From Diphasiastrum complanatum (Eukaryota; Streptophyta; Lycopodiopsida; Lycopodiales; Lycopodiaceae), in NCBI GenBank assembly GCA_029204225.1, contig CM055110.1, positions 37,342,960-37,406,959 of the forward strand: a stretch of DNA of 64,000 nt. Reading direction: 5' to 3'. Shown one piece after another: positions 48,245-61,639 of the stretch; the first letter of the stretch is position 1; every line of letters starts with the position of its first letter. A program made the translations under genes and the position numbers. The notes beneath the pieces were generated by a model, which was not told the DNA's origin, searched no databases, and saw nothing but the letters and a program-made list of their open reading frames with translations.

Positions 48245-50422
48245 TATTTTTTTAATTCTAAATTTTGATTACCTTATTTGTAATTCGTTTGACATTTTCC
48301 ATGGTAGTTTGCAAATGACATTTTCAAAGTTCATATTGCATTATACGTCTAGGAAACAGGCGAAATTCCTGGTCTATGACTTCAGAGGAAAATTGCCACC
48401 TCTTATCTTGCCATCTCATGTTTGATCAGAAAAATGGCTTTTTAGCAATTGACTTTCCTAACAAACGCTAAATTATTGGAAAATGTCAATGCATTACAAT
48501 TGTTTTTAATGTTCTGTGAGACATTGATCTTTTTCTTTGAAACATTTGTCGGATGATAGAAATAACAAGTTTTTTCTTCTCCTAAAAATCTGAATATTTT
48601 GGAGTCATTTTTGGGTATTACATGGCTCATAGAATAGATGATCAACATATGAGCTCAAAGAAACCAATGATAGAAAATTATCAAGTACATGGTCTATTGT
48701 ATAAAATTCCGAATCATCTTTGTCACTACTCAAATCCTATACAAAATATTCACAAGCCTCATTGATAGTCAACACTACATTCATTATCTACATTCTTTGT
48801 TGACTGGTATTGGTAGCAATGTGCATATTGTAATCAACATAATTCAATTTGTCCTTTGGCTTCTTTCGCATCTACACTTGCAGGACAAAATTGCATTGCT
48901 ACTTTAGGGTTTGGCTAGTTTTCTTGTTGGCTGCCTCGTTCTTGTATGACTTGCACAAGGTACAATGATGAGCTATGAAGTATCTAAAACATTGTTATGT
49001 AGAAGAGATTGCAACCTAAATTTATTTGAACGTGGTTGCTAGAGATTTGATTGACCACATGATCATTTTGTAGGTTTTGATCTGAAGTAAATTTGAAGAC
49101 AGCTCTCCAGTTGGTTTGTGTTCTCGGCACATCATGGGTGAGCATTAACAAACCTATGTTTGGGATTATGGCTGTCGAAAATGATAGTGCAGCAGGAAAG
49201 TGCATAAGGTTGTCTGTTTGGGTTCTCATTAATTTTTTTAAATGTTCATAAGTCTCTCATACATACATGTATTTCAAATATTTTGTGGCTTTGACTTGCA
49301 ATGGCAAAATTGTGACCAAGTGGTGAATGCAGAATTGCACTTTTTTAGTTTAAGATTTGATTAGCCAATGAGTAACCATCATACTATTAACTGTGTTATG
49401 TTAACAATTAACACCCATCAATAGATGTTGTTGATAGTACTTGTTGTTAGTTATAGTCTACAATGTATTAGTACGTGAGAGATGTAATGTAATTTTTCTA
49501 AACCTTAAACCTCGTGATTTGAAAATTTGTTGTTTGATTAAGAACGGACTCGAATCGAGATAGTAACTTTGGTTCATTTCATGACAGACCCAAATCATAT
49601 ATTGAGTGTTGGGGGCATTGTGATTTGAACAATTTTATGTGGATTGTTGCATATCATGGAATGTCAATTTTAGAGTAGCCAATCAATCTATTGTAGAATT
49701 TTGGAGTTCAATTTTAGCCACGGTATGATAATTTTTTTTTAAGGTATACCTTTTGTTATTTCACCTCCCTTATCAACCCTAGCAAGAAAACAAAAAAGCA
49801 CGTTTCGTACAATGTCTTGTAATAAAACATTGAAAATTCAAGTGGCAACCTTGATGAAGAGGGAATCTTTAGATCAGACCTTCATGCATTGACATGCAAG
49901 CCTGCATGCACATGGTAGCTAACTTCTTCAAACCCTGCAAATTTAACTTTTTGCACTAGAGAAATCCAAAAGGAAATATAAGGAAAACGATGCTTACCAC
50001 ATGTGCCTTACAGAAAGTAGGGGCAAAACTTCTCCCTCGCCGACAAAAATCATCTATTCAATGTTGGTGCATCTTTGTCTTCACTTGGTGCTATCTATGG
50101 TTCGAAACGTTTTCTTCATTGCATGCATGTGCATGTGTTGTCTTTATGTCCTCTGCTTTATTCTGCTGTTAAATTACAATCGTCTTTGGAACTAGCCTGT
50201 GGTTGTGTTCTCTAAGTAAAGATCTTCTTCTTGAGTTTTGTCAATATGGGAACTTCTTTTAGTACATTGTCACTATTTTCTAAGGGCTGTCTAGCTTATC
50301 TGGAGCTACGTATTCAAATTTATGTGCCATTATAAAAAGTTCAAGACAACCAGTCAATGTAGCGATATTACCAGCTTGCTAAAGAGTACTTTTCATTAAT
50401 AGATGTTCTTGAATCTTTGCAG
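48245..50422. other. Region upstream of the first recognised XPB exon
   Basis: No exon could be assigned. Because the exon at 50423 starts with a 3' splice site and needs one base from an earlier exon, this stretch is at least partly XPB intron 1. A short first exon with the ATG should lie within it or further upstream. Confidence 0.45.
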
Positions 50423-53400
50423 GGGACAAAGTTAGGCCTGCCAAAAAATCAAAACATAGTTCCAAAAAGGTGAGGGTCTCATATCTGCCACATACCAAGT
50501 ATGTTGTGACTTTTGGAAGTTTTCTCACAGTTTCATATAGTGTGGAATCCCATCCACTTAAAACAGAATGAAGGTTTACTGTTGTGTTGGGCTGGGTGAG
50601 GAAATTTCTATGTGGAATTTGTTTGTATTGATTATTATATTTCAGAAAGAAGTAGAAGATGATCCTGTTGCTACTGAAGATGCACCTTCTGAAGAGGACG
50701 AGGATTACTATGAAGAGATGGATGAATTTGAACAGAATGAAGGTTGGTATCATGGCGTCATGTGAAGAAAGACCATTCCCTCAAATATCTTCATTGTCTT
50801 GAGGGTTCAAGTAGGGGGAAACTTGCATTTCTGTTTGATTAGCAGCTACATTACTTTTTTACACATATTTATGATGAATTGATTATTTTGTATTTTAGGG
50901 GATGATGAGCAGCTGAAGAAGAGAGATTTTAGTAAGTTAGAGCTTAAAGCAGATCACTTAAGTAGACCTTTGTGGGTGTGCTCCGACGGTCGCATTTTCC
51001 TCGAGACCTTTTCACATCTCTACAAGCAAGCATATGACTTCCTTATTGCTATTGCAGAACCAGTTTGCAGGTATTTAGACTTCAGTTTCTCTTTGCTAGA
51101 ATATCGTGTGGTGGATTAGTTGATTAGGCATGATGTCATAAAGAGATATACTTCCTTATGCACCGACGCTGCACACCACATACTCTTTCAACTTCATAAA
51201 CCGTTTTACTACTTTAAAATTTAGGGCAGTGAAGTATCAACCAGATAAACTGTGCATGGGCAGATTCAAGTACTGAGCTACAAAGCAGGTGTCTCCCACT
51301 GACACTTTTAAATGTATGCTGTAGACCAGAGAACATCCATGAGTACAACTTGACGCCTCATTCACTATATGCTGCAGTTTCAGTGGGGCTTGAGACAGAA
51401 ACAATAATAACTGTGCTGGATAGATTGTCAAAGACAAAGCTTCCCAAGGATATTAGTGACTTCATAAGAGAATCGACTCTAAACTATGGAAAAGTAAAGC
51501 TCGTCTTGCAGAAGAATCGTTATTTTGTTGAATCACCTTATCCAGAGGTGAGCTTCAAAAGTCAGTTGCTAGATATCAGACACATCAATTTATGTGATTG
51601 CTCGACTTGTTAGTAATTTGCTTGATCAACTTTCATGAAGTTTTGATGTTTTGGATCAATTTAAGTTTGTGCAATGGCATGATATGGCTGCAGGTGTTGC
51701 GAAAATTGCTAAGGGACGATGTGGTGGCTCGCGCCAGAATTGTTTCCAATGAGGTATTGAATCTGATAACTTGTCGTATGAGCTACTTTTCGCTTGAATT
51801 TGGAATGTTCTTATTGACTTCTCCCTGTGCTAGCTTGGCATGAGTGTGCCGGATGGCTCAACATTCATGTTGAGCAAGTCGGTACCTGAAATAGGTGGAG
51901 CAGACCAGGAGATTTTAGCTGGTGAAGGCCTTGCTGCAGCAGCTGAAGAGAAGGAATTACATTCTTTTGAAATTGATCCAGCCCAGGTAAGCTTCAAGGA
52001 ATTACGATCTAGCAACATGTTACATCAACCATGTGGAATTATTCTTTTTTTATACATAGTTCCCTCATACTCTTATGCGACAGCACTATTTATACTGAAA
52101 TCTGAAGACTATAGCTTACAATCCTTGTTAGACTGCCAATTAACAGTTTTTCTTTTCTGTTGTCCCATATCGAGACAGGTAGAACATGTAAAACAGAGGT
52201 GTTTGCCAAGCGCATTGAATTATCCAATGCTAGAAGAATATGATTTCAGGAATGATACAGTAAGTGAGCACATTGGCTGGTGTTTCTTGGGTCTGTCTTT
52301 ACTGGTTTGTGAACTTTTGACATGCAACTGCCAATGCCATCAAATCTTATTCAAAAAGACTCTCTTAGGTGAATGTGTGTCCTTGATGTCCTTAGTGTTC
52401 ACTTCTGTCCCTTCAAGGTGGTTCCTTCACTCTGCTGAAAGATGTTCAGGATGAAAGTTGGTTTTCTGGCTAATGTACATAATGATTTTCTTGACTGGTT
52501 TAATTGGAGTAGATTTACATATTTTTTACAGGTGAATCCAGATTTGAATATTGAGCTGAAGCCTCAAGCGCAACCCAGGCCTTATCAAGAGAAGAGTTTA
52601 AGCAAAATGTTTGGCAATGGTAAGGAAAAGCATCAATCATCTTGTTCTACTAACCCCTTCAAGCCTTTATTATGCTATTGCAGTTTATCATAAATTCTTA
52701 CTATGCATTTTAGACTCTGAGAGTCTGAATGAAACCTAACTTTTTATGTTGAGAGAATCTAGAGGAAATAGGAAATGAAACATGTTCGACATCACTTTCT
52801 GCCGTGATCGATTCCCAAATGTTATATTTTCTAATACAAACCTCAATAATATGAGGAACAAAAACAAAGTTGGTTTTGTGACGTTATTGTTCACTTCCTT
52901 GGTTTCAGCTGGAATGTAAAAAAAACTGTAGAATATAACAAAGATTTGCTGAGACAGACGCTATTTTCGACTTTTAAATCAGTATTACCATAGTTTGTTT
53001 GAAACATTATTCAAATGTTTACATATAAAATGCACCACAACGCTTTTATAATGTAGGCTTCGAAAAGAACTTGAGAAAGCATAATTCAAACCATTTTTAA
53101 TTGGCATTAAATTTGAAAGAAGGTTTAGAACGGGGAGTTCGAGTTCAAGTATGATGACATCAACAACCAAGTTGTAGACTTCATGAAGATTGTTGTTGAG
53201 GAAAAATTTGGAAAGTTGACAAGTCTAGTTAGTGTCATAGCAAACAAAATAGCCATTGAAGAAGGGAAGGAAGGGGGGGGGGGGGGTGCTAGACTGTGAT
53301 ATTTATTTTGTACGCATGTGGCTTGTACTTTTATGTATTTTACATTGTGCTTCAGTCACATGTATTCATTATTGGTCAAAGTAAATGTTAACATTATTTT

Positions 53401-56400
53401 ACCTTCATATATCAACGTAAAGGGAGCTTGTACTAGTTTAATAGGGAGGAGGTACCTGCCATTGCCATAAAGTGGTGGTGTCAAACTAGTAGGCCACCAT
53501 AGAGGGTCATTTATGGTGCTCAGGATAAAGTATGGATATCTCCATAAGTAGTGAGGAGCTTGTCAAATTGAGCATTTTGGCGGCATCGATGCACAACATT
53601 CTGGAACAGTTCCGAAAATCTAAAGTGCTCCGGATTGGAACACTATACCTTTAATTTTTTTTTTGTTTGTTTTTTTCCGTGTATATGTGTTAAGATGGAA
53701 AAAACATCAGCTACAGGTTGTAAAAAATTCAAAATAAGCTGTTGTGATCAGTGAATCAGACTATCAGTGATCATTGCATGGTGTTTGATTTTCTTATAGT
53801 CCAAAACTCCAGTTTATTGTTTACAATCATTTGTGGTAATGAGTTATGAAGGAGCCTGTCAGAAATTGTTTATCAACCTTTTCGTCTCCTACGATGCCAC
53901 TGTGAACTCAAGGCTGGTTGCCATCTGGCACAATGCAAGTTGAACATGGAGCATTATCTCCAACACAACAAAGTGGTAGGCAATGTGTGTAGGTGCTAGC
54001 TTCTTCAGATCCGGCATGCTTTATGTCTTGAAAATGGCAAGGGCCCTCTTCTTCTTGGTCACAAATGTGACCAAGAAGATGGCATTGGATGTGATGGTGG
54101 AAACCCAAGTGAGGCCTCCAATGTCGTGCATCAAAAGATCGATGTAGTGTGTTGCACATGGGGTCCACACAATGGCGGGATAATATCTCTTTAAAAGCTC
54201 ACCCATGGACACACAACTGCCACCATTGTCAATGATCACCTGCACTACATGCTTCGCCCCCACACTACATGTATATGCTCATAAATAAACTCTCCCGACT
54301 CCACATCACCAACTCAGGAAGCATCCACACTCCTAAGGATTACAGTACCCAACAGACATGAAACCAAGATGTTGATAATAGGCTTGTGTTTGATATCATT
54401 CCACCCATCTGAATCGAAAAGCAACCATTGCCCAGGCATGTCGTATGGGGTTGAGCTCTCTCACCAAGAACATCTTGAAATCCTTGGAAACTGGTTGTAG
54501 CACATGTATGGAATTGGGGAAGATTAAGAGGGCCAAAGATGAAGGATTCTAGATCAAAAGAATGTCGAACAATGGCAGCCATAGATCACTTATCAAGGTG
54601 GCCATTTTGGAGACATTTCATGAAGCAACGAGCTGTGAATGAGGCCTTTCAGGTTGTAATGAGAAAACCGAGATGGAAAGTTGAACATGGGCAACAATAA
54701 AGCATTAGAAGAATTATTTACCTGCCAATGAGTTCTTTGAGGTTTCTATGACTCAATCTACTCAAAACAGTGAAAACAGCATTTCTGATTGTGGAAGCAG
54801 ATGGAAGATGGTGGAAAGTTGCAAACAGCAAGGAAAGCAAGAAGTGGCTTAAAAGATTCCTTATGTGATTTTTTGTAGTCAAACAATTGAACTTTTGTAG
54901 CAGCAGAATTGAGTTTGATTTTTGCCACACTTATATGGTGATGTTAGCTGCATCGGAACTGCGTTCCAACCCCACAGTTTGGAACTCTATTTATCAATCT
55001 AGTTTCTCTATTTCATACATGATTTTACACATCTAACATGTTTTTATAACCCTAAATTTCATAGCTCATATGTACTTATTTTGTATACTCTACAATTTTA
55101 TGCTATGTATAAAATCTAGATTATATGTAATTTTATGTGTGTATGTGGATCTTTGATTCAGATAAGAAGCTTTTTGGCAGCTTTCCTTCCAAATTACTAG
55201 GCTTATTGATTCTTTGAGCAGAATCTTCATGTAGTGCATGTACTACAGGGGTGACACTTCTTGCATGCTCCAGGCTTTAACCAGCATTACAGCGATCTGT
55301 GTGTCAATCATTTCCTAACAAAATACATGCATACATCACTTAGTTCTTGAAATCCCCCTATTTGATGCATTTTACTGTTACAACTGGGTGTCGCATTTAC
55401 TATGAGTTACCATACTTGCCTACAACTGGGTGTTGTCAGCACCTTTTGCCTTCCTTGGCACATCTTACTTCATTTTTGAGAATTTTTCGGAATGGTTTTT
55501 GGAGCAACATGGACTGATTAGCATAGTGCTGCACAAGCTCACTAATCTTGAGTTTGGAGGATTCACCTGAATACTTCTTGCTGTATTTGTTTCATTTGCA
55601 TAAAAGGAACACCTTTCCACTCCTGATTTTTGACAAGGCTCTGGAGCTGCTCAACTCATGTTGAAGTGATTGATCTGTGTAACGAATACCTAATTTGTTC
55701 TTTAACGTTGTCAACTGGACAGGCCGTGCGAGATCTGGTATTATAGTGCTACCATGCGGGGCAGGAAAGTCTCTGGTAGGGGTCTCGGCAGCATGCCGTA
55801 TTCGAAAGAGCTGCCTTTGTCTGGCAACAAATGCTGTTTCTGTTGATCAATGGGCTTTTCAGTTCAAACTTTGGTCCACTATAAGAGATGACCAAATATC
55901 ACGATTTACGTCAGATAGTAAGGAGAGGTTTAAAGGACATGTTGGAGTTGTTGTAACAACCTATAACATGATTGCTTTTGGAGGAAAGAGGTCAGAAGAG
56001 TCAGAGAAGATTATTGAGGAGATTAGGAATCGTGAATGGGGCTTACTTCTTATGGATGAGGTATTGGTTTAGATTTTTAAAGTGTGGTACTCATAAAACT
56101 CTCTTCTTCATGAATGCTTCATCCTTTACAGGACAGAAACATTATGACATGAAAAATAATTCTCATGGTTATGAATGTTTAGCTCATTCAAGGTTAAGCA
56201 AGTATTGTACTCGTTATTTATTTACTTCCTGCACATTCACTCAAGGGGTTTGTAAGCTGTTTTGGTTTAGAACATTGGCATTGAGTTCTAGACTCTAGTC
56301 CTTTCATAGCACATATTAGCTCGTTGACATTTGCAGGTGCATGTTGTTCCTGCTCATATGTTTCGAAAAGTTATCAGCATCACAAAGTCACACTGCAAAT

Positions 56401-57843
56401 TGGGGCTAACAGGTTATCAGTTGTTTGATCCAGCTTCCCATTATAAGCAGTTTTTTGTAAGCCTATCTACTTTGTAAAACAGTAGATTGTTCCTGAAATT
56501 TTTTCATATCTTATTGTTCCATGATGTATACTTGCAGCTACTCTTGTCCGAGAAGATGAACGGATAAGTGACCTGAATTTCTTGATAGGACCAAAGCTGT
56601 ATGAAGCAAACTGGTTAGACCTTGTAAAGGGAGGATTTATTGCTAATGTACAGTGTGCAGAAGTCTGGTGCCCAATGACAAAAGAATTTTTTGCTGAGTA
56701 TCTGAAGAAAGACAATTCAAGGAAGCGACAGGTAATCATATTGTGAGAAACAAGTGAACCTCAACTCTTACTTAGTTTAGCTGAGTTTTAGTTTTGTGCT
56801 TTTGGGATGGAATAAAAAAACAATTCCACATTATGTCATGCATAAAACAGAATGACAGGCAATGAACTGTTCATCATAGGTCAATCTCCAACTAGGATCT
56901 TAACACAAGCAAGAATAGGCAGCAATACTCTATCTTGTGCTGCTCTTTAGATTGATATGCTAAAATTCTGCACCTACTGGAGTTCTTGGATTCTCTTGAA
57001 GTCTTTTGATGGGTCCATTTAGTCTGAGCAAATTAGATTAGAAGAATAGTTTTGGAGGGACAAATAACTAGGGATAAATAAACTTTTAATAATCAGACAT
57101 CCATCCTTCTGATTGATTTGAAATATGACCCAGAAATTTAACTAGTGATTTCTTTGGCTGATTGTTTGATATTCCTGACATATATTTGTTAATAGGGAAA
57201 TTTAAATAAGGTAAATGCGAGCTAGGAAGATGGATCCACATTTTTAACAACTTTTGGATGTAACAGGTTCCCTTTTTACTTGAAAAGTAAATATAGATGT
57301 ATGTGCAATAAGCTGCTGTGTTTTAACTTTTCTTGACATGCTTTTATTTGCAGGCATTATATGTAATGAACCCAAACAAATTTCGAGCTTGTGAGTTCCT
57401 CATTCGCTTCCATGAGCAACAACGAGGTGACAAGATAATAGTTTTTGCTGATAATCTCTTTGCTTTACGAGAGTATGCCACCAAGCTTAAGAAGCCCTTT
57501 ATCTATGGTCCTACCAGGTATGCTTGATTTTTCTTGTGGAGAGATTAGTAGCTTGAAACAGAAGTAGTAAATGAAAGTAGAAAGCGAGTTCCCCATGCTT
57601 CTCTTTCCTTTTGTGCCGTTAGGAATGCACTGGCTGTTTGACTTAGTGGCTGCCTTAATTCCGATCAAATCTATCATTTATCTTCGTGTTATGGGGTTGT
57701 ATAAAAATTGTTCCTAACAAGATTATAAAGTGAACTCAGTTAATATTTGATGTTGTTGCTTGTGATATAGCCATAATGAAAGGACACGGATATTGTATGC
57801 TTTTAAGCACAGCCCCAACGTTAATACAGTATTCCTGTCAAAG
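50423..57843 (+). CDS. XPB1: XPB/ERCC3 DNA helicase (TFIIH subunit), 13 exons, incomplete
   Basis: ATP-dependent 3'-5' helicase/translocase of TFIIH, which opens promoters and acts in nucleotide-excision repair in the nucleus. Exons: 50423-50469, 50646-50742, 50899-51070, 51325-51547, 51694-51753, 51834-51986, 52179-52259, 52532-52619, 55723-56060, 56337-56412, 56538-56731, 57354-57517, 57771-57843. All joins are GT-AG and in frame with no indels. Visible: acidic N-terminus ([14 protein letters not shown]); damage-recognition-type region ([16 protein letters not shown]); Walker A PCGAGKS; DEVH box split by an intron (MDE|VH); LGLTAT; the XPB-specific RED motif (REDER); and the start of the second RecA domain ([14 protein letters not shown]). 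Motifs V-VI and the C-terminus lie right of the window and the first exon was not found. The 3.1-kb intron 52620-55722 and the last intron (over 6 kb) carry transposon debris. Confidence 0.95.
53273..53286 (+). repeat. (G)14 homopolymer
   Basis: A run of 14 G in the 3.1-kb XPB intron. It is a likely hotspot for length variation or sequencing error. Confidence 0.9.
53890..54600 (-). pseudogene. hAT-type transposase fragment (DUF659-like)
   Basis: On the minus strand, in several frames: [18 protein letters not shown] followed by [11 protein letters not shown], then [19 protein letters not shown] and [20 protein letters not shown], then [20 protein letters not shown]. This succession matches the DUF659 region and the start of the catalytic domain of plant hAT transposases. 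Stops and shifts separate the blocks, and no BED zinc finger, dimerisation domain or terminal repeats were found. It sits antisense in an XPB intron and is inactive. Confidence 0.7.
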
Positions 57844-57917
57844 GTAATGTCTTCATGTCGTGTTTGAGGTAAAATTCATTTGATATTCCATGCACTCGTG
57901 AGTAATCTGAGTCACCT

Positions 57918-58416
57918 TTGACTTCATATTCTAATAGCACTTTATTCACATTCTACTTGGTGCTTATTGTGATTCATGGAATATATTATTTTCAGTATAC
58001 CACTTGCATTTGCCTTGGGTCTAATGCATCAATCCACTTGCATTCTCCTTTTGCATCAATCTGGAGGAATCCAATTCTTCTTTCTCCACTTAATAAATCG
58101 CAAACTGATCTTCAAGAATCTGCCTTGCAAATCTATTGAAAAATTTCCAGTAATCTGCCCTGCAGATTTGAAGTAAGTCCTCCTGCAATCTGCAATCTGA
58201 AAATTTTATGTATTTTGAAAAACCTGTGCTGCAGATCCAAGTGTTTGTCTTCCAGCCATCTGACCTGCAGAAACAGCCGATCCAATTCCAGCTGACCTGT
58301 AGAGCCGTAGTAGTCCAACTTCCACCAGCTGTCCTGCAAATTTTTAGCGATCCAACTTCCAGCAATCCTTCTTCAGAAGTGCTCCACAATTAGAGAACAC
58401 CCGTGCTCTGAAACCA
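57918..58416 (-). mobile_element. Copia 5' leader fragment with CTGC-rich repeats
   Basis: The stretch from about 58.05 kb contains irregular repeats built on CCTGCAG, TCTGCC and CTTCCAG. It ends at 58405-58416 with gctctgaaacca, a one-base variant of the complement of the iMet primer site. This is what a minus-strand copia leader followed by its LTR should look like, and it resembles the leader at 63.37-64.0 kb. The LTR would begin at 58417 and is interrupted by the MITE at 58613. The left border is approximate. Confidence 0.45.
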
Positions 58417-58604
58417 TCTCAGAATTATAAGGATAATTCAAAATATGAGTAAACTAAAGTACTCACACACACACACCATAGGATTGATAGAGCAAATATA
58501 TCTGAAACACACTACAATGGATTGAAGGAGGTGGGGTGCCAGTCCTCCTTATATGATTATCTAGTAGCCTTACCAAAAGCTAAAAGCATAAAGTAAAAAT
58601 CTTG

Positions 58605-58737
58605 ATCTAAACCATAGAACCCACGGTTCTGGGAACCGTGGAAGGAACCGTACCACGGTTCCTTGAACCGTGGTACGGTTCATGTAAAAAAATAATTAAT
58701 TACTTAATTTCCCTAAATTTCCCCCCTAGTTTTTGTC

Positions 58738-58783
<46 letters not shown>

Positions 58784-59038
58784 ATCAATTTGGGAGATTA
58801 AATCATTTGAAGTAAATAATCTAAGTAGGGAGAATCTGCTTTTTCTGAAAAAAAATTGGCATTTTTTAAGCATTTTTTTGGGCTATTTTTGGGGGCTGGG
58901 ATAAAAAACAAACTAATTAATTATTCAGTGCGGTTCACCACGGTTCTGGGCAAAATTTTTAAAGAACCGTACGGTTCACTGTACGGTTCTCAGAACCGTG
59001 GTGAACCGTTAACGGTTCATTGATTCTATGATCTAAAC
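58605..59038. mobile_element. hAT-type MITE rich in GAACCGT motifs
   Basis: The 8-bp target duplication ATCTAAAC is exact at 58605-58612 and 59031-59038. The element between (58613-59030, 418 bp) has terminal inverted repeats CATAGAA(C/T)C. Thirteen copies of GAACCGT or its complement ACGGTTC lie in two subterminal clusters (6 left within about 60 bp, 7 right within about 90 bp), and a (CT)20 tract is in the middle. There is no coding capacity. An 8-bp TSD and subterminal repeated motifs are characteristic of hAT non-autonomous elements. It lies in an XPB intron, within a putative copia LTR. Confidence 0.88.
58741..58780 (+). repeat. (CT)20 microsatellite inside the MITE
   Basis: A perfect 40-bp CT tract in the centre of the MITE. 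Confidence 0.95.
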
Positions 59039-61639
59039 TTAGTTCCTACGCTAGATAATTTCCCAGTCTTTTACTAAACCACAAATGTAAATCCTATTGA
59101 TGAAATAAAGCGCCCTATTACATGCAAATATTTTATGGCAAAACTAAAAATTATGTGGGCCCTAAATATAGCTTGCAGGCATGGCCCATTAACGTCAAGG
59201 GTCAAATTAACATTAACATCTAACCAAGTTGATCATCATTTGATTCAAGAGCAGGTAGAAAATATTGAACTTGAGCTCAAATATTGTCACACTACCAGCC
59301 AGATATACCTTCTGGAATGGAAAACAACTGGATCTAGGGTTTTTTTGAGGGGGGAGATTTTATTTCTGGCCTTCTATTATGGCTACCTCCAAGTCATTTA
59401 CTTCATGTCCCATGAATCAAATATAAGTTAAGGTTCTCAAATTATCAATTAAATAGGCTTGAAAGTACATAGATATCAACTTCTCAAAGTTAGGTCAAAC
59501 GTGGATGTGCTAGTCTTATTTAATAAGTTGATGCTAGTGTAGAAGGCACCAAACTTGAGGTGCTACTTATGTAACATGGGGCTATTAATTCCATAAGTAA
59601 TGTACATGGTCCACGAGCTTCTAACCATGAATAGGGCCCACAGCTCAATGTAGCAGATAAAGTCTGGTCTTAGTTGACATGCTATGCGATAGTATAGCAC
59701 TTGGGACAATTAAGATAGCATGCTTTGCATTGCACTTCACTATTCAATCAATAAAGTTTGTTATTTGTTGTGTGCTTGCTCCAAAATATGAGTGTGTTAT
59801 ATTGGTGCATGATTCAAGTGCCAAGTAGCATCTCTGTAATTTTCCTACAGTATCAACAGCAACAACAATAAAATCACCTAAAGGTGAGAGAGATGTAGAT
59901 GGATGATGGCAAGGAGAGGCATGGACAGTCAGTTCTCTAGCTAAAGAACTTAGTTAGGAAGCAATTTTTTTAATCTGCGAGGAAATTATGACATACATCT
60001 AGATCAGAAACTTAAGTTCCTTACAGTCATCAATGGAAAAGCTATTCAAAAAGTTGAATAAAAAACGATTTTATTAGCAAAAATTAGGATCTGTTTGACA
60101 ACAGAACCACACCATAGGCATCTTATTGGATAGCTAAAATAGGTAGAAGCCCTTGTCTAGAATATTGAATTTAGCCGTTTCATTTTTGTCCTCATGGACA
60201 GCTTCCATAACACTAGCGATGCCGTATAAAATATGTAACTACTACGAATTGCTGCAAAACTTAAACATAAGAAGAATACTTTACCAATTTTTGCAGAAAG
60301 TATTCGTATTTCCTGACATTATTGGAAGATCTTGAAACAAAGGAATACTATGCAGCTTAGGCAAAATGTAAGAGCTACTGTCAACATCTTGCTGCTGCTT
60401 TGAGAACATGAATAGAAAATTAAAGTTTGTGGAGTGTTGCTGATTTTTCCATTGAGCTGATCCATTTAAAATTACATAAACAGCACCGTGCCATTGTTAG
60501 CACAACACTTGCACACAAGTTAACGTTCCCTCTTGTCAATCTTCATCATGGTCTTCAAAGAAACCTGGCTAGAAGCGGTTGTTCTTCCAACTTTCACCTA
60601 ATGTTCTGTCTATTTTGTTTAATAGGTAATCTTATGGCTTTTTTCCTTGTGACCATGTATGTTAATATGACTATTACATTTTACCTAAATCTTATGTACT
60701 TCATTGTTACATAAGTCAAATTACTGATGGACCATATAAGACTTTGGTGGGAATACTTGACCTGGTAGTGGTACATCTACCATCAATAAAAAAGGTGGAG
60801 AGGTGGGGAATGCCCCATGTCCCCACCTTGCATGTGCATGTATACACACACCCTTTTATGCTGGTTACAATAGCTGATACATAAGTTATAACAACTTGGT
60901 ACAAGTTGTGGCTACAACAAAGTGGAACACCACGCAAGGTACTGTACATTTTTGCTGTAATTAAGAATAATGGTTGTATCTATCCTGTGTTTGATCCAAG
61001 TTTTGTGTGCTCAAGTACTATCTGGTCTATCCATTCTAAGTAGCTACTAGCATCTCTACATTAATATTCCTACATGATTTTAGAGCTATCGAGATCATGT
61101 GAGCATGTAACTTGCAAGGTTAGAAGTCTCCATAGCAAATGAAGGGGTAAAAAAAATCCTTCCTCACTATCAAATCTGGTGAGGAAATCCTAGTCGTCCT
61201 CAGTTTTTGTTTGAAAGAATCCTTTTCCCATCTGTTTGTTGAAGAATTAAGCTGGTACACCCTACTTGGAAACCACTAGATAATATTCTATTTCCAGATT
61301 TAAGCACTGTGGGAGTTATTTCTGAGGATCATATTTGTGTCCATAGTCTCATAATAAGTTCTTTCTTAGACAACGTGTAAGTCACTGACAACATCAAGTG
61401 TCTGTCTGAGGATCAAATTTGTGTCAATATAATCCTAAGGAGTTATTTCTTAGACAACCAAACTTGGAGATCAAACTCACAGGCTGATATGAAGAAGATC
61501 ATGTGCTCCACAGCCTCAAATGACACTTCTCAAAGCTGTTGATCAAAATTATCACAAGCTGCTTAAATCAACAAAGAGCCTACTGCCAAATGAAATCTGC
61601 ATATGTGATTTTTGGGCAGATTTGTGAGACAAATTCAAA
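59039..61639. other. XPB intron, no recognised gene
   Basis: No exon of XPB or of another gene is recognised here. Frames up to about 98 codons lack motifs. The next XPB exon (expected to encode the GDNSIDIPEA region) is not in the window. Confidence 0.5.

Noticed and set aside
50379-50753. 124-aa minus-strand ORF over the first XPB exons
   Set aside because: Antisense shadow of exons 50423-50469 and 50646-50742, which are supported by splice sites and the XPB protein sequence.
59135-60714. ORFs up to 98 aa as missing XPB exons
   Set aside because: None encodes the expected continuation of the second RecA domain (motifs V and VI).
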